A stretch of 49,471 bases of DNA from 13-2-20CM-68-14 sp046733295. GTDB lineage: Bacteria > Actinomycetota > Thermoleophilia > Gaiellales > Gaiellaceae. This document shows positions 16,988 to 24,317 of the stretch, in pieces. A program made the position numbers and the translations under genes. The notes under the pieces are model-generated. The model worked only from the letters and a program-made list of their open reading frames with translations. It made no database searches and was not told the origin of the DNA. The stretch's first letter is position 1; every line of letters begins with the position of its first letter. The stretch lies in the NCBI GenBank assembly GCA_046733295.1, contig JBKPOY010000054.1:1-49471 (forward strand). Direction: 5' to 3'.

Positions 16988-16994
16988 TACCCTA
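16988..16994. promoter_or_regulatory. Shared bidirectional -10 core, antiporter / HAD hydrolase
   Basis: TACCCTA reads as TACCCT on plus and TAGGGT on minus. It ends 6 bases before GTG 17000 on plus and 6 bases before GTG 16982 on minus. The two start codons begin 18 bp apart and nothing else fits between them. Confidence 0.7.
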
Positions 16995-16999
16995 GCTGC

Positions 17000-17725
17000 G
17001 TGCCTGAGGCGATCCTCTTCGACTGGGGCGACACGCTGATGAAGTTCGCCTACGAGCCGGGGCTCGTCGAGGCGGGGCAGCGCGCGGGCCTCGAGGCGCT
17101 CGCCCGCGACGATGTGCCCTCCGTCGACCGCGTCGCCGCGCATTTCCGGGAGCGCTACGAGCCGTTCTTCTGGACGCCGGGAACCGTCGAGGAGCTCGAG
17201 TACCCCGGTCTCGTCCGCGAGCTGCTCGGGGAGTTCGGCGTCGTCGTGACCGACGACGAGCTGACGCGGTTTCTCGAGGCGGAGCATGCGGCCTGGGAGC
17301 CGGCGCGCCAGCTCGCCTCGCACACGCACGCCTTGCTCGACTCGCTCCGGGCCCGTGGCTTGAAGCTCGGGATCGTCTCGAACGCCTTCGACCCCGGGTG
17401 GCTGCTGCAGCGCGACCTCGCGCAGCTGGGTCTGGCGGAGCGACTGGACGCGGCGGTCTTCTCCTCCGAGGTCGGCAAGCGGAAGCCGCATCCGGCGATC
17501 TTCGAGCGTGCGCTCGCAAAGCTCGGCGTCTCCGCCTCGGACACGGTCTTCGTCGGCGATCGCCTTTACGAGGACATCCGCGGGGCGGCCGGGCTCGGGA
17601 TGACCACCATCCAGGCGCTCTGGTTCCGTGCGGACGAGCATCCCGAGGGCGGCGAGCCGGACTTCCAGGCATTCACGCAGATGGACGTCCTGAACGTCGT
17701 CGACCGCCTTCGGGCGGCCGCCTGA
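17000..17725 (+). CDS. HAD-superfamily hydrolase
   Basis: This is a haloacid dehalogenase-type phosphatase, probably cytoplasmic, with an unknown substrate. The 241-residue protein shows motif I FDWGDT (nucleophile D8, second Asp D11), motif II IVSNAF, motif III Lys in GKRKPHP and motif IV GDRLYED. A helical cap lies between motifs I and II (subclass I). The Trp in FDWGDT is seen in a pyrimidine-nucleotidase/phosphatase-like branch, but I would not assign a substrate. GTG 17000 follows the shared -10 core, which decides the start over longer frames. Confidence 0.88.
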   Translation: MPEAILFDWGDTLMKFAYEPGLVEAGQRAGLEALARDDVPSVDRVAAHFRERYEPFFWTPGTVEELEYPGLVRELLGEFGVVVTDDELTRFLEAEHAAWEPARQLASHTHALLDSLRARGLKLGIVSNAFDPGWLLQRDLAQLGLAERLDAAVFSSEVGKRKPHPAIFERALAKLGVSASDTVFVGDRLYEDIRGAAGLGMTTIQALWFRADEHPEGGEPDFQAFTQMDVLNVVDRLRAAA

Positions 17726-17796
17726 GCGCGCGTACCCCGTCCCGGCGAACTTGTCAAGTCTTGCGGTGGGTGCGGTTCGTCACCCAAAATTCATCC

Positions 17797-18222
17797 ATGG
17801 AGACCGAGCGCGACCTCGCCTCTCGGGCGAGCGAGCTTCCACTTCATCCACAGGACGAGGTCGAGTGCAGGCGCTGCGGCGTCCTCTGCGACAAGGTGGT
17901 CTACCCGGCCGCGTGCGCCGAACGGGGCTGTCAGTTCCTCTACTCGTACGAGGAGTTCGGCCACACATACATCGGCTGCATGCAGAAGGTGTTCGACGTC
18001 GAGATCGATTTCGACCTGCTGCGAGCGGCGGAGGCCTCGGGCGGGTTCGGCGCCGTCCGGGCGACCCACAAGCCGCTGCCGATGTGCCGGGTCGAGGTGG
18101 AGAGCTGCTACGAGGCCCGGGCCGAGGACGTGGGTTGCCTCAACCCCGAGTTCTTCGAGCTGCCCCTCGGCGAGCCGACGTTCCGCGTCTTCGCGCAGAT
18201 CCGCCCTGCGACCTCTTCGTAG
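17797..18222 (+). CDS. Uncharacterised Cys-rich protein
   Basis: I do not recognise the family. The 141-residue protein has no signal peptide or membrane helix and about nine cysteines. Five cluster early (CRRCGVLC, then AACAERGC) with another in GCMQ and later MCR, SCY and GCLN. The early set could bind zinc or an iron-sulfur cluster. It lies alone between the HAD gene and the convergent endonuclease IV gene. No TANNNT box sits close to the ATG. TTGCGG and CAAAAT about 18 bases apart upstream are only a weak promoter candidate. The 3' end is overlapped antisense by the endonuclease IV tail for 83 bases. Confidence 0.75.
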   Translation: METERDLASRASELPLHPQDEVECRRCGVLCDKVVYPAACAERGCQFLYSYEEFGHTYIGCMQKVFDVEIDFDLLRAAEASGGFGAVRATHKPLPMCRVEVESCYEARAEDVGCLNPEFFELPLGEPTFRVFAQIRPATSS

Positions 18223-19060
18223 CGCGGGCGTGTAGCTCCTTCAGCTTCCGGACCTGTTCCGCGTCGGGACCGTGCCCGCTGCCCGGGACCTCGAGCAGCG
18301 CCGGGAGTTTCTGAAGCTTTGGATGGGCAAGGAAGACGCCGAGCTCCTCGCCGAGAAGGCCGTCGCCGATGTTGTCGTGCCGGTCGCGGTTCGAGCCCAG
18401 GGGCGCCTTCGAATCGTTGACGTGGAGGACGCGCAGGCGGTCGAGGCCGATCGTCGCGTCGACCTCGCGGAGCACGCGGTCGAGCTCGGCCCGATCCGTG
18501 ATGTCGTAGCCGGAGACGTAGAGGTGGCACGAGTCGAGGCAGATGCCGAGCCGCTCGTGCCGCCCGAGCGCGTCGTAGAGGGCCGCGAGCTCCTCGATCG
18601 AGCGGCCGATCGTCCCGCCGGCGCCGGCCGAGTTCTCCATCAGCAGCCACGTCGTCTCCGAGCACCGCTCCAGGGCGCGCTGCAGCGCCGGGACGACCCG
18701 CCCGAGAGCCGCGTCGAAGCCCGCGCCCTGATGGGACCCGACATGGAACACGACAGCGTCGGCCTCGATCGCGCAGGCGACGTCCATCGTCGTCTGCAGC
18801 GTCGTCAGGGACTTCTCGTAGATCTCGTCGTTCGGACTCGCGAGGTTCACGAGGTAGAGCGCGTGGCAGACGACGCCGCCGATCCCCGCCTCGACCCTGC
18901 GTTCCTTGAACCGCTCGAAGTTCGCCGGATCGTGGTTGGTCGGCCGCCACGTCCGCGGGCTCTGGGTGAACAGCTGGACGGAATCGCCGCCGAATTCCTC
19001 GATGCGGTCGATCGCCGTGTGAATCCCGCCGGAGGTCGAGACGTGGGCGCCTAGCTCCAC
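18140..19060 (-). CDS. nfo: Deoxyribonuclease IV (AP endonuclease, EndoIV family)
   Basis: This enzyme cuts DNA 5' of abasic sites during base excision repair, using three zinc ions. The protein (306 residues) is a TIM barrel with the family metal ligands visible: GAHVS near the start, HVGSH, the MENSAG Glu, LDSCHLY, HVNDSK, DRHDNIG and LLEVPG. The family core ends around KELHARA. A further stretch of about 25 Arg/Ser/Gly-rich residues follows, encoded antisense to the 3' end of the convergent gene. GTG 19060 is 7 bases from a TAGCGT -10 box that includes the stop codon of the upstream glycosylase gene. Confidence 0.93.
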   Translation of the reverse strand: MELGAHVSTSGGIHTAIDRIEEFGGDSVQLFTQSPRTWRPTNHDPANFERFKERRVEAGIGGVVCHALYLVNLASPNDEIYEKSLTTLQTTMDVACAIEADAVVFHVGSHQGAGFDAALGRVVPALQRALERCSETTWLLMENSAGAGGTIGRSIEELAALYDALGRHERLGICLDSCHLYVSGYDITDRAELDRVLREVDATIGLDRLRVLHVNDSKAPLGSNRDRHDNIGDGLLGEELGVFLAHPKLQKLPALLEVPGSGHGPDAEQVRKLKELHARATKRSQGGSARRRGTSARRGAARRTRG

Positions 19061-19067
19061 CCGCGTG

Positions 19068-19073
19068 ACGCTA
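19068..19073 (-). promoter_or_regulatory. -10 box of endonuclease IV gene overlapping the upstream stop codon
   Basis: On the minus strand this reads TAGCGT. Its TAG is the stop codon of the AlkZ/YcaQ-like gene. It ends 7 bases before the GTG of the endonuclease gene, the geometry of a leaderless promoter. Confidence 0.5.
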
Positions 19074-20105
19074 GCGCAGCCAGGCGGCGAGGCGGCGGGC
19101 CTCGGCGTCCAGTTCCCGGCGTGCCCCGCGCGGGAGCGGCTCGAAAGGCTCGAGTACGATTCTCTCGCCGTCTCGGTGCCATAGCCCGGCAGCGAAGCCG
19201 TCGACCAGGAACGCCTGCCGCACGTCGCCGTTCCTCTGGATCACCGTCTTGCGGAACTCGTCCGGCAGGACGCGCGTGCGGTCCTTGTGCGCCAGCAGGA
19301 GCTCGTCCCAGCGCGGGAGGAGTCGCGGTGGTGCAGGCTCGTCGCCCGCCGCGAGGGGAGCCCGGGGAACGTCGAGCAGCTCGCGGCCTTGCTCGTCGCG
19401 GAACATGCGGAGGCGTAGCGCCTCCAAGCCGGGGACAAGATCCCTGATCGGCACCCCGCTCCACTGTGAGACGTCCGCGCGCGAGGCGGGGCCGAACGCC
19501 GTGAGGTAGCGCTTGATCAGGTACGCGGCCGCGTCGCCGGGCGGCGGCAGCTCGTGCTCCATCGGCCGGTAGCGGGGCGAGCCGCGGAAGTCGTAAAGGG
19601 CCGACTCGGGCAGCTGCTCGAGGCGCGCGAGCGCCACGACCCACGAGTACGTCCGTAGCTCGTCGTACTCCGTCGTCCGCGGATGGAAGCCGAGCGCGTT
19701 CATCAGCTCGGTTCGCGTCCGAGGTTCTTCGCGGGTGAAGGCGAGGAGCTTCTCGACCAGCCGCCGCGGCGGGCGCTTCATGCCGCGAACGCGCCCGAGC
19801 GTCCGCGCCTCCCGGACGGTCGCGTCGAAGAATGGGTAATCGCGCGCGGAGACGAGATGCATCGTCGCCCGCATCAGGAGGGCCTTGACCACGCTCCCGT
19901 GGAGCACGGCGCGCTCGAGCGACCGGCGCTCGAAGCCTTCGAGCCTGGCCCAGAGGGCCATGTACGGCGAGGGCGCCCACTGTGCCTGGAGCCCACCGAC
20001 GCGCTCGATCGCGCGGACGGCAGAAAGGCGCTCGCGCCGTAGGAGGAGCTGCCTGAGCAGGGTGGTCCGGTTCAGCTCGCGCAGCGTCAGGACCCGCTCG
20101 GCCAC
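19071..20105 (-). CDS. Winged-helix DNA glycosylase-like protein (AlkZ/YcaQ family)
   Basis: The 344-residue protein belongs to the winged-helix family (HTH_42) that includes the interstrand crosslink glycosylases AlkZ and YcaQ. These release alkylated bases by hydrolysis. The catalytic Q-x-Q motif is present as Q40-A-Q42 in VGGLQAQW, followed by the family SPYMALWARL segment. Three winged-helix modules are expected over the rest, including SQWSGVP and the late LVDGFAAGLW. GTG 20105 lies 6 bases from a TAGCGT -10 box shared with gltX. The next gene downstream is an AP endonuclease, which would process the abasic site left behind. Substrate is unproven. Confidence 0.85.
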   Translation of the reverse strand: MAERVLTLRELNRTTLLRQLLLRRERLSAVRAIERVGGLQAQWAPSPYMALWARLEGFERRSLERAVLHGSVVKALLMRATMHLVSARDYPFFDATVREARTLGRVRGMKRPPRRLVEKLLAFTREEPRTRTELMNALGFHPRTTEYDELRTYSWVVALARLEQLPESALYDFRGSPRYRPMEHELPPPGDAAAYLIKRYLTAFGPASRADVSQWSGVPIRDLVPGLEALRLRMFRDEQGRELLDVPRAPLAAGDEPAPPRLLPRWDELLLAHKDRTRVLPDEFRKTVIQRNGDVRQAFLVDGFAAGLWHRDGERIVLEPFEPLPRGARRELDAEARRLAAWLR

Positions 20106-20110
20106 GGCAG

Positions 20111-20117
20111 TACGCTA
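20111..20117. promoter_or_regulatory. Shared bidirectional -10 core, glycosylase / gltX
   Basis: TACGCTA reads as TACGCT on plus and TAGCGT on minus. It ends 6 bases before ATG 20123 (gltX) and 6 bases before GTG 20105 (glycosylase). The start codons begin 18 bp apart. Confidence 0.7.
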
Positions 20118-20122
20118 CTCGG

Positions 20123-21403
20123 ATGGCCGTTCGAGTCCGCTTCGCGCCGAGCCCGACGGGCTACCTCCACATTGGCGGCGCCCGGACGGCTCTGTTCAAC
20201 TGGCTCTTCGCGCGCCACGAGGGCGGTGAGTTCCTTCTGCGCATCGAGAACACCGACACGAGCCGCGAGGTCGAGCAGGCAGTCGACCAGATCCAGGAGT
20301 CGCTGCGCTGGCTCGGACTGGACTGGGACGGCGAGGTCAGCTTCCAGCTCGACCGCATGGCCGATGCCCAGGCGGAGGCGAACCGGCTCGTCGAGGCCGA
20401 CAAGGCCTACGAGGACGACGGCGCGATCCGTTTCCGGATGCCCGACGAAGGCGCCACCGAGTGGGATGACCTCGTGCTCGACCGGATCGAGTACCCCAAC
20501 GAGAAGCTGGAGGACGTCGTGCTCGTGCGCTCGGACGGACGGCCCACGTACAACTTCGTCTCGCCCCTCGAGGACATGCTCGACCGGATCACGCATGTGA
20601 TTCGCGGCCAGGACCATGTCTCGAACACGCCGAAGCAGATCCGGATCCTCGACGCGCTGGAGGCAACGCTGCCCGAGTACGCCCACGTCCCCCTCCTCAA
20701 CGGGCCGGACGGACGGAAGCTCTCGAAGCGCCACGGCGCGATCACGGTCGAGGAGTTCCGCAGCGCGGGCTTCATCCCGGAGGCGCTCGTCAACTACCTC
20801 GCGCTGCTCGGCTGGAGCTACGACGACCGGACGGAGCTGATGACGCGGGAGGAGCTGGTGCAGCGCTTTTCGCTCGGGCGCGTCGGCAAGAGCGCCGCCA
20901 CGTTCGACTACGAGAAGTTGACCCATATGAACGGCGTCTACCTGCGGGCCCTGCCAAGGGAGGACTATGCGGCTCGGCTGGTCGCGTACCTGAGGGAGCA
21001 GGGGTACGAGTGGGACGAGCAGCTGATCCGGCGGGCCGCGCCACTCGTGCAGGAGAAGATCGCGACGTTCGGCGAGTTCCCGACCTTCGCCCGCTTTCTC
21101 TTCGAGCGTGTCGAGCCCTCCGAGCCGATCGAGGACGGTCGTGTCCTCCCCGCGGCGATCGAGGCGCTCACCGAGGTCGAGCGGTTCGACGCCGCGTCGA
21201 TCGAAACGGCGCTACGGAAGCTCGCCGAGCGCCTCGAGCTCAAGCCGCGCCAGGCGTTTCAGCCGATCCGCCTGGCCCTGACGGGGTCGTCGGTCTCGCC
21301 GGGTTTGTTCGAAAGCCTCGAGCTGCTCGGCCGCGACGAGTCGCTCGCCCGCATCAGCGCCAACAGCGGCTTGGGCGGCGCCAGCGGATTCAGCGCTCGC
21401 TGA
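20123..21403 (+). CDS. gltX: Glutamyl-tRNA synthetase
   Basis: This class I synthetase charges tRNA-Glu (and possibly tRNA-Gln if a GatCAB amidotransferase is present). The 426-residue protein has RFAPSPTGYLHIGGARTAL with HIGG at residues 16-19, the second signature KLSKRHG near 198-204, and the C-terminal anticodon-binding helical domain. At 426 residues it is shorter than the roughly 470-490 residues of most bacterial GltX, mostly in the C-terminal half. It appears to be leaderless from the shared -10 core. tRNA-Glu and tRNA-Gln genes lie 4 and 10 kb downstream. Confidence 0.95.
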   Translation: MAVRVRFAPSPTGYLHIGGARTALFNWLFARHEGGEFLLRIENTDTSREVEQAVDQIQESLRWLGLDWDGEVSFQLDRMADAQAEANRLVEADKAYEDDGAIRFRMPDEGATEWDDLVLDRIEYPNEKLEDVVLVRSDGRPTYNFVSPLEDMLDRITHVIRGQDHVSNTPKQIRILDALEATLPEYAHVPLLNGPDGRKLSKRHGAITVEEFRSAGFIPEALVNYLALLGWSYDDRTELMTREELVQRFSLGRVGKSAATFDYEKLTHMNGVYLRALPREDYAARLVAYLREQGYEWDEQLIRRAAPLVQEKIATFGEFPTFARFLFERVEPSEPIEDGRVLPAAIEALTEVERFDAASIETALRKLAERLELKPRQAFQPIRLALTGSSVSPGLFESLELLGRDESLARISANSGLGGASGFSAR

Positions 21404-21471
21404 AACTCCAGCCAAGCACGTCGGCGGAACTGGGTCGTGGGGCGGGGGAGCAGCTCCTGCATCGATCACCT

Positions 21472-21505
21472 GAAGTCGCTTTACGACTTCTTAGGCGTAA
21501 ACGCC
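21472..21505. terminator. Two tandem hairpins between convergent gltX and a membrane protein gene
   Basis: GAAGTCG-CTTTA-CGACTTC (21472-21490) is a perfect 7-bp stem. GGCGT-AA-ACGCC (21494-21505) follows 3 bases later. The gap between convergent stops makes termination the likely role, although only a short TT follows the first stem. Confidence 0.55.
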
Positions 21506-21521
21506 CGAGCCGCCGAAGTGG

Positions 21522-22109
21522 TTACGGGCGGTGCCTGGGCGTGTAGACGAGGAGGCCGCCGGCGAAGAGGGCCAGGCCGAGAGCCCATACGGGCCAGACT
21601 CCGACGGTGGCGCCTGCGGCGAAGACGGCGGCCCCACTGAGGGCCAGCAGCGTGGCCGCGAGCGCGCTCGCGCCCTGGACAGGCTCGGGCTCGAGCCGCG
21701 GCTCGGTCGGCAGAGGCGGTGGGGTCGCGACCCGGAGACGCGCCAGACGGACGCGGAACAGCGCCCCGCGCCATTCGGGGAGCAGCGGCTCGAACGCCGC
21801 CCGTCCCCCGTACTCGAGGGTCTCCGCGACCTCGGCCGTCGTGTCGCGCGCGAACGCGAGCGCCGCCGCGAGCTCGGCGTGGGCGGCCTCGGCGCCGTGC
21901 GGAGGTCGAAGCCCGAGCGCGAGCTCTGCGGCCGCGTGCAGTGCGTACTGGAGCGACGGCAGCCGGTCGAGGACGCTGTCCTCGTCGAAGTACTCGTCGT
22001 CGGAGGCGATGGCCTCGAGTTCCGTCAGCGCCCGCGCAAGCCGTCTCCAGAGGCCGGTGACGGCCGCTGCGTAACCCTCACGCTGCCCTCCCGCGACGCC
22101 GGGTTTCAC
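21522..22109 (-). CDS. Hypothetical membrane protein with C-terminal helix pair
   Basis: I do not recognise this 195-residue protein. The first 110 residues look like soluble alpha-helices rich in Ala, Leu and Glu, then comes a Pro-rich linker (TPPPLPTEPRLEPEP). Two closely spaced membrane helices (about 150-190) end in a basic tail TPRHRP. GTG 22109 lies 6 bases from a minus-strand TAAGAT box (22116-22121), so a leaderless message is likely. It faces away from the receiver-domain gene. Confidence 0.7.
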   Translation of the reverse strand: MKPGVAGGQREGYAAAVTGLWRRLARALTELEAIASDDEYFDEDSVLDRLPSLQYALHAAAELALGLRPPHGAEAAHAELAAALAFARDTTAEVAETLEYGGRAAFEPLLPEWRGALFRVRLARLRVATPPPLPTEPRLEPEPVQGASALAATLLALSGAAVFAAGATVGVWPVWALGLALFAGGLLVYTPRHRP

Positions 22110-22115
22110 GCGTCG

Positions 22116-22131
22116 ATCTTAGCGCTACACT
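22116..22131. promoter_or_regulatory. Back-to-back -10 boxes, membrane protein / receiver gene
   Basis: On minus, TAAGAT (22116-22121) ends 6 bases before GTG 22109. On plus, TACACT (22126-22131) ends 15 bases before ATG 22147, which would leave a leader of about 8 bases. Unlike the four shared cores, the two boxes are separate. Confidence 0.5.
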
Positions 22132-22146
22132 CGCCCGCGACCGCAA

Positions 22147-22497
22147 ATGGGGGAGTCCACGCACACGGTCCTCGTCGTCGACGACGACGAGAGCATGAGG
22201 ATCCTCTGCCGGGTGAATCTCGAGCTCGAGGGGTACCGCGTGCTCGAGGCGCCGACGGTGGACCGAGCGACCGAGCTCCTGCACGAGGAGGGCGTCGACG
22301 TCGTGCTGCTGGACGTCCACGTCGGCACCGACGACGGGTTCTCGGTGCTTCGAAGCATCCGCGGGGAACGGGTGGCGCTGTTCACCGGCAGCCTCGAAGT
22401 CGACGCCGGCCACAGGGCTCTGGTGGATGCGGTCCTGTCCAAGCCGTTCACGCTCTCCGAGCTGACCACGACGGTCGCAGCGCTCGCGACCGCGTGA
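22147..22497 (+). CDS. Single-domain response regulator (receiver only)
   Basis: The 116-residue protein is a bare CheY-like receiver: acidic pair D12/D13 in VVDDDES, phospho-acceptor D56 in VVLLDVHV, the switch Thr in ALFTGS and Lys in LSKPF. No output domain follows, since the stop is at 22497. No histidine kinase is in the window, so its partner is unknown. It probably acts by protein-protein contact or as a phosphate relay. It is followed 23 bases later by the metallopeptidase gene, which has its own -10 box. Confidence 0.9.
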   Translation: MGESTHTVLVVDDDESMRILCRVNLELEGYRVLEAPTVDRATELLHEEGVDVVLLDVHVGTDDGFSVLRSIRGERVALFTGSLEVDAGHRALVDAVLSKPFTLSELTTTVAALATA

Positions 22498-22505
22498 CGC
22501 TTCGC

Positions 22506-22511
22506 TAGATT
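22506..22511 (+). promoter_or_regulatory. -10 box of the M3-like peptidase gene
   Basis: TAGATT ends 9 bases before ATG 22521, giving a leader of about 3 bases or none. Confidence 0.5.
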
Positions 22512-22520
22512 GCAGCGCCG

Positions 22521-24032
22521 ATGAGCGTCGCCGCCGTCAGGACACCGGCCGAGTACGAGTCGCAGCTGCGGCGCTATCTCTACGAGCGCTCGGAAGAGGG
22601 GCGTGCGGTGCGCGTCGGGGAGAAGGAGGTCTCGGAGCGTGCCGAGATCGTCGCGCGCTACAGGGATCTCTTCTCGCGCGAGCAGGTCGACGCCCTGCGG
22701 GCGGCGGAGGACGATGCGTCCGACTCGGCTGAGCGGGAGCGCCTCTACCGCCTGAGGAAGACCTGCGAGGCCGGCGTGGTCGCGGCCGAGCTCGCGGAGC
22801 GCGAGGACGCTCTGGAGAACGCGATCCTCGCCGCCCGGGTGGAGTTCGGCGGAGAGGAGCTGCCGCTGCGCTCCGCGCAGGCGAAGCTCGCGGTGCTCCC
22901 CCCGTACGACGACCGTGAGCAACTCGGCGAGCTGAGCGCCGCGCGCTCTGCCGAGTTCAACGGCGAGCGCCTCGACGTGCTCCGCGCGGGCGAGGAGCTC
23001 GAGGCCGAGATCTCGGGGCAGGCCGACCCGGTGGCGCGCAACGAGGAGGAGAAGGGAATTTCGCTCCGCGAGCTCGAGGCGGCGCTCGCCCAGGCGAGCG
23101 AGCGCTCCACTGCTGCCTACGTCGTCCTTCGCGACCGCTGGTTCGAGCGGCTGCTCGGGCCCGAGCGGGAGGAGCTGCCGTCCTCGTACCACGTCTCGTA
23201 CCTGCGGCGGTTGTCGCCGCTCGAGGCGACGTACACGAAGGAGCGCGCCGTCGAGGTCTGCATGGACACCGTCAAGCGGCTGGGGTTCGATCTGGAGAAC
23301 GAGCCGAATGTCCGCCTCGATCTTGACGACCGGCCGCAGAAGTCGCCGCGCGCCTGCGTTATCCCATCCGATCCGCCGTCCGTGGTGCACCTGATCACCC
23401 GCGCGCAGGGCGGGCTGCACGACTACCAGGCGTTCCTGCACGAGGCCGGCCATGCGCTCCACTACGCCGGGTGCGATCCCGACCTCCCGTACACGTTCAG
23501 GAATCTCTCGCGCGACCACGCGCTGACGGAGATCTACTCGTACATCTTCGAGGCGATCACGCGCGAGCCGGAATGGCATGCCCACTACTTCGGACTCTCG
23601 GACGAACAGGCACAGGAGAACGCCGACGCCACGACGTTCCTCGAGGCGCTGCTGTTCCGCCGCTACACCGCGAAGCTGCAGTTCGAGCTCGAGTTCTGGT
23701 CGCGGTTCAGCGAGGACGGCGGCTCGCCCGACGGGTACGCGGAGCGCCTGACGGAGGCGACGGGCATCCGCTACCGCCCCGACGCGTATCTCGCCGACAT
23801 GGACGCGGGGTTCTACTCCGCCGACTACCTTCGCGCCTGGATCCGCTCAGCGCAGCTCCGCGACTACCTGGCCCGCGAGATCGGCGAGGACTGGTGGCGA
23901 AGCGCCGAGACGGGGGAGCGACTGCGGGCCCTCTTCGCGGAGGGTACGCGCCCATCGAGCGAGGAGGTTGCGTCGAGGCTCGGCTACCAGGCGCTCGACA
24001 CGGCGCCGCTCCTGCGCGAGCTCGGCGCGTAA
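22521..24032 (+). CDS. M3-like zinc metallopeptidase
   Basis: The 503-residue protein is a gluzincin with HEAGHALH at residues 307-314. The expected third zinc ligand Glu lies in the following ALTEIYSYIFE segment. The long helical N-terminal half and the late YLADMDAGFYSADYLRAW stretch resemble oligoendopeptidase F/M3 and related carboxypeptidase Taq-like enzymes. No signal peptide is visible, so it is probably a cytoplasmic peptidase. It starts 23 bases after the receiver gene but has a TAGATT box 9 bases upstream of its ATG. Substrate is unknown. Confidence 0.82.
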   Translation: MSVAAVRTPAEYESQLRRYLYERSEEGRAVRVGEKEVSERAEIVARYRDLFSREQVDALRAAEDDASDSAERERLYRLRKTCEAGVVAAELAEREDALENAILAARVEFGGEELPLRSAQAKLAVLPPYDDREQLGELSAARSAEFNGERLDVLRAGEELEAEISGQADPVARNEEEKGISLRELEAALAQASERSTAAYVVLRDRWFERLLGPEREELPSSYHVSYLRRLSPLEATYTKERAVEVCMDTVKRLGFDLENEPNVRLDLDDRPQKSPRACVIPSDPPSVVHLITRAQGGLHDYQAFLHEAGHALHYAGCDPDLPYTFRNLSRDHALTEIYSYIFEAITREPEWHAHYFGLSDEQAQENADATTFLEALLFRRYTAKLQFELEFWSRFSEDGGSPDGYAERLTEATGIRYRPDAYLADMDAGFYSADYLRAWIRSAQLRDYLAREIGEDWWRSAETGERLRALFAEGTRPSSEEVASRLGYQALDTAPLLRELGA

Positions 24033-24317
24033 AGCCGGGGGTCAGACCAGTGCCGTGGGCGGAAGGCCACGGCCACAAGGGCCTCGATGACCTGCTGGTC
24101 GATTGACCGCCCAGTTTGCAGGGTGGGAGACTGGCTCGCTCAGCCTAGGGACACGTTCCCGCTGTGCAACGGCGATCCGGATCGTAGGCGGATTCACTGA
24201 AACCTTCGTGAATCACTTCCACATTCAAGCGCCCCAAGGCGCCGAGAGCCACACCGTCAGCGATCTGTTCCGCGTCACGGTCAATCCCGACAGAACAGCG
24301 GAGCAGGGATTCTGAGG
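24033..24317. other. Non-coding gap with low GC before purU
   Basis: This 285-base gap is about 52% GC in its middle (line at 24181-24240) against above 70% in the genes around it. A 70-codon open frame from TTG at 24103 to 24315 covers part of it but has no ribosome site and no family resemblance, so I do not call it a gene. No clear promoter, hairpin or riboswitch core was seen. Confidence 0.5.

Noticed and set aside
24103..24315. 70-codon open frame between the metallopeptidase and purU
   Set aside because: It starts at a TTG without ribosome site or promoter box and has no recognisable motif or membrane segment. It lies in a low-GC gap where an open frame of this size is not strong evidence.
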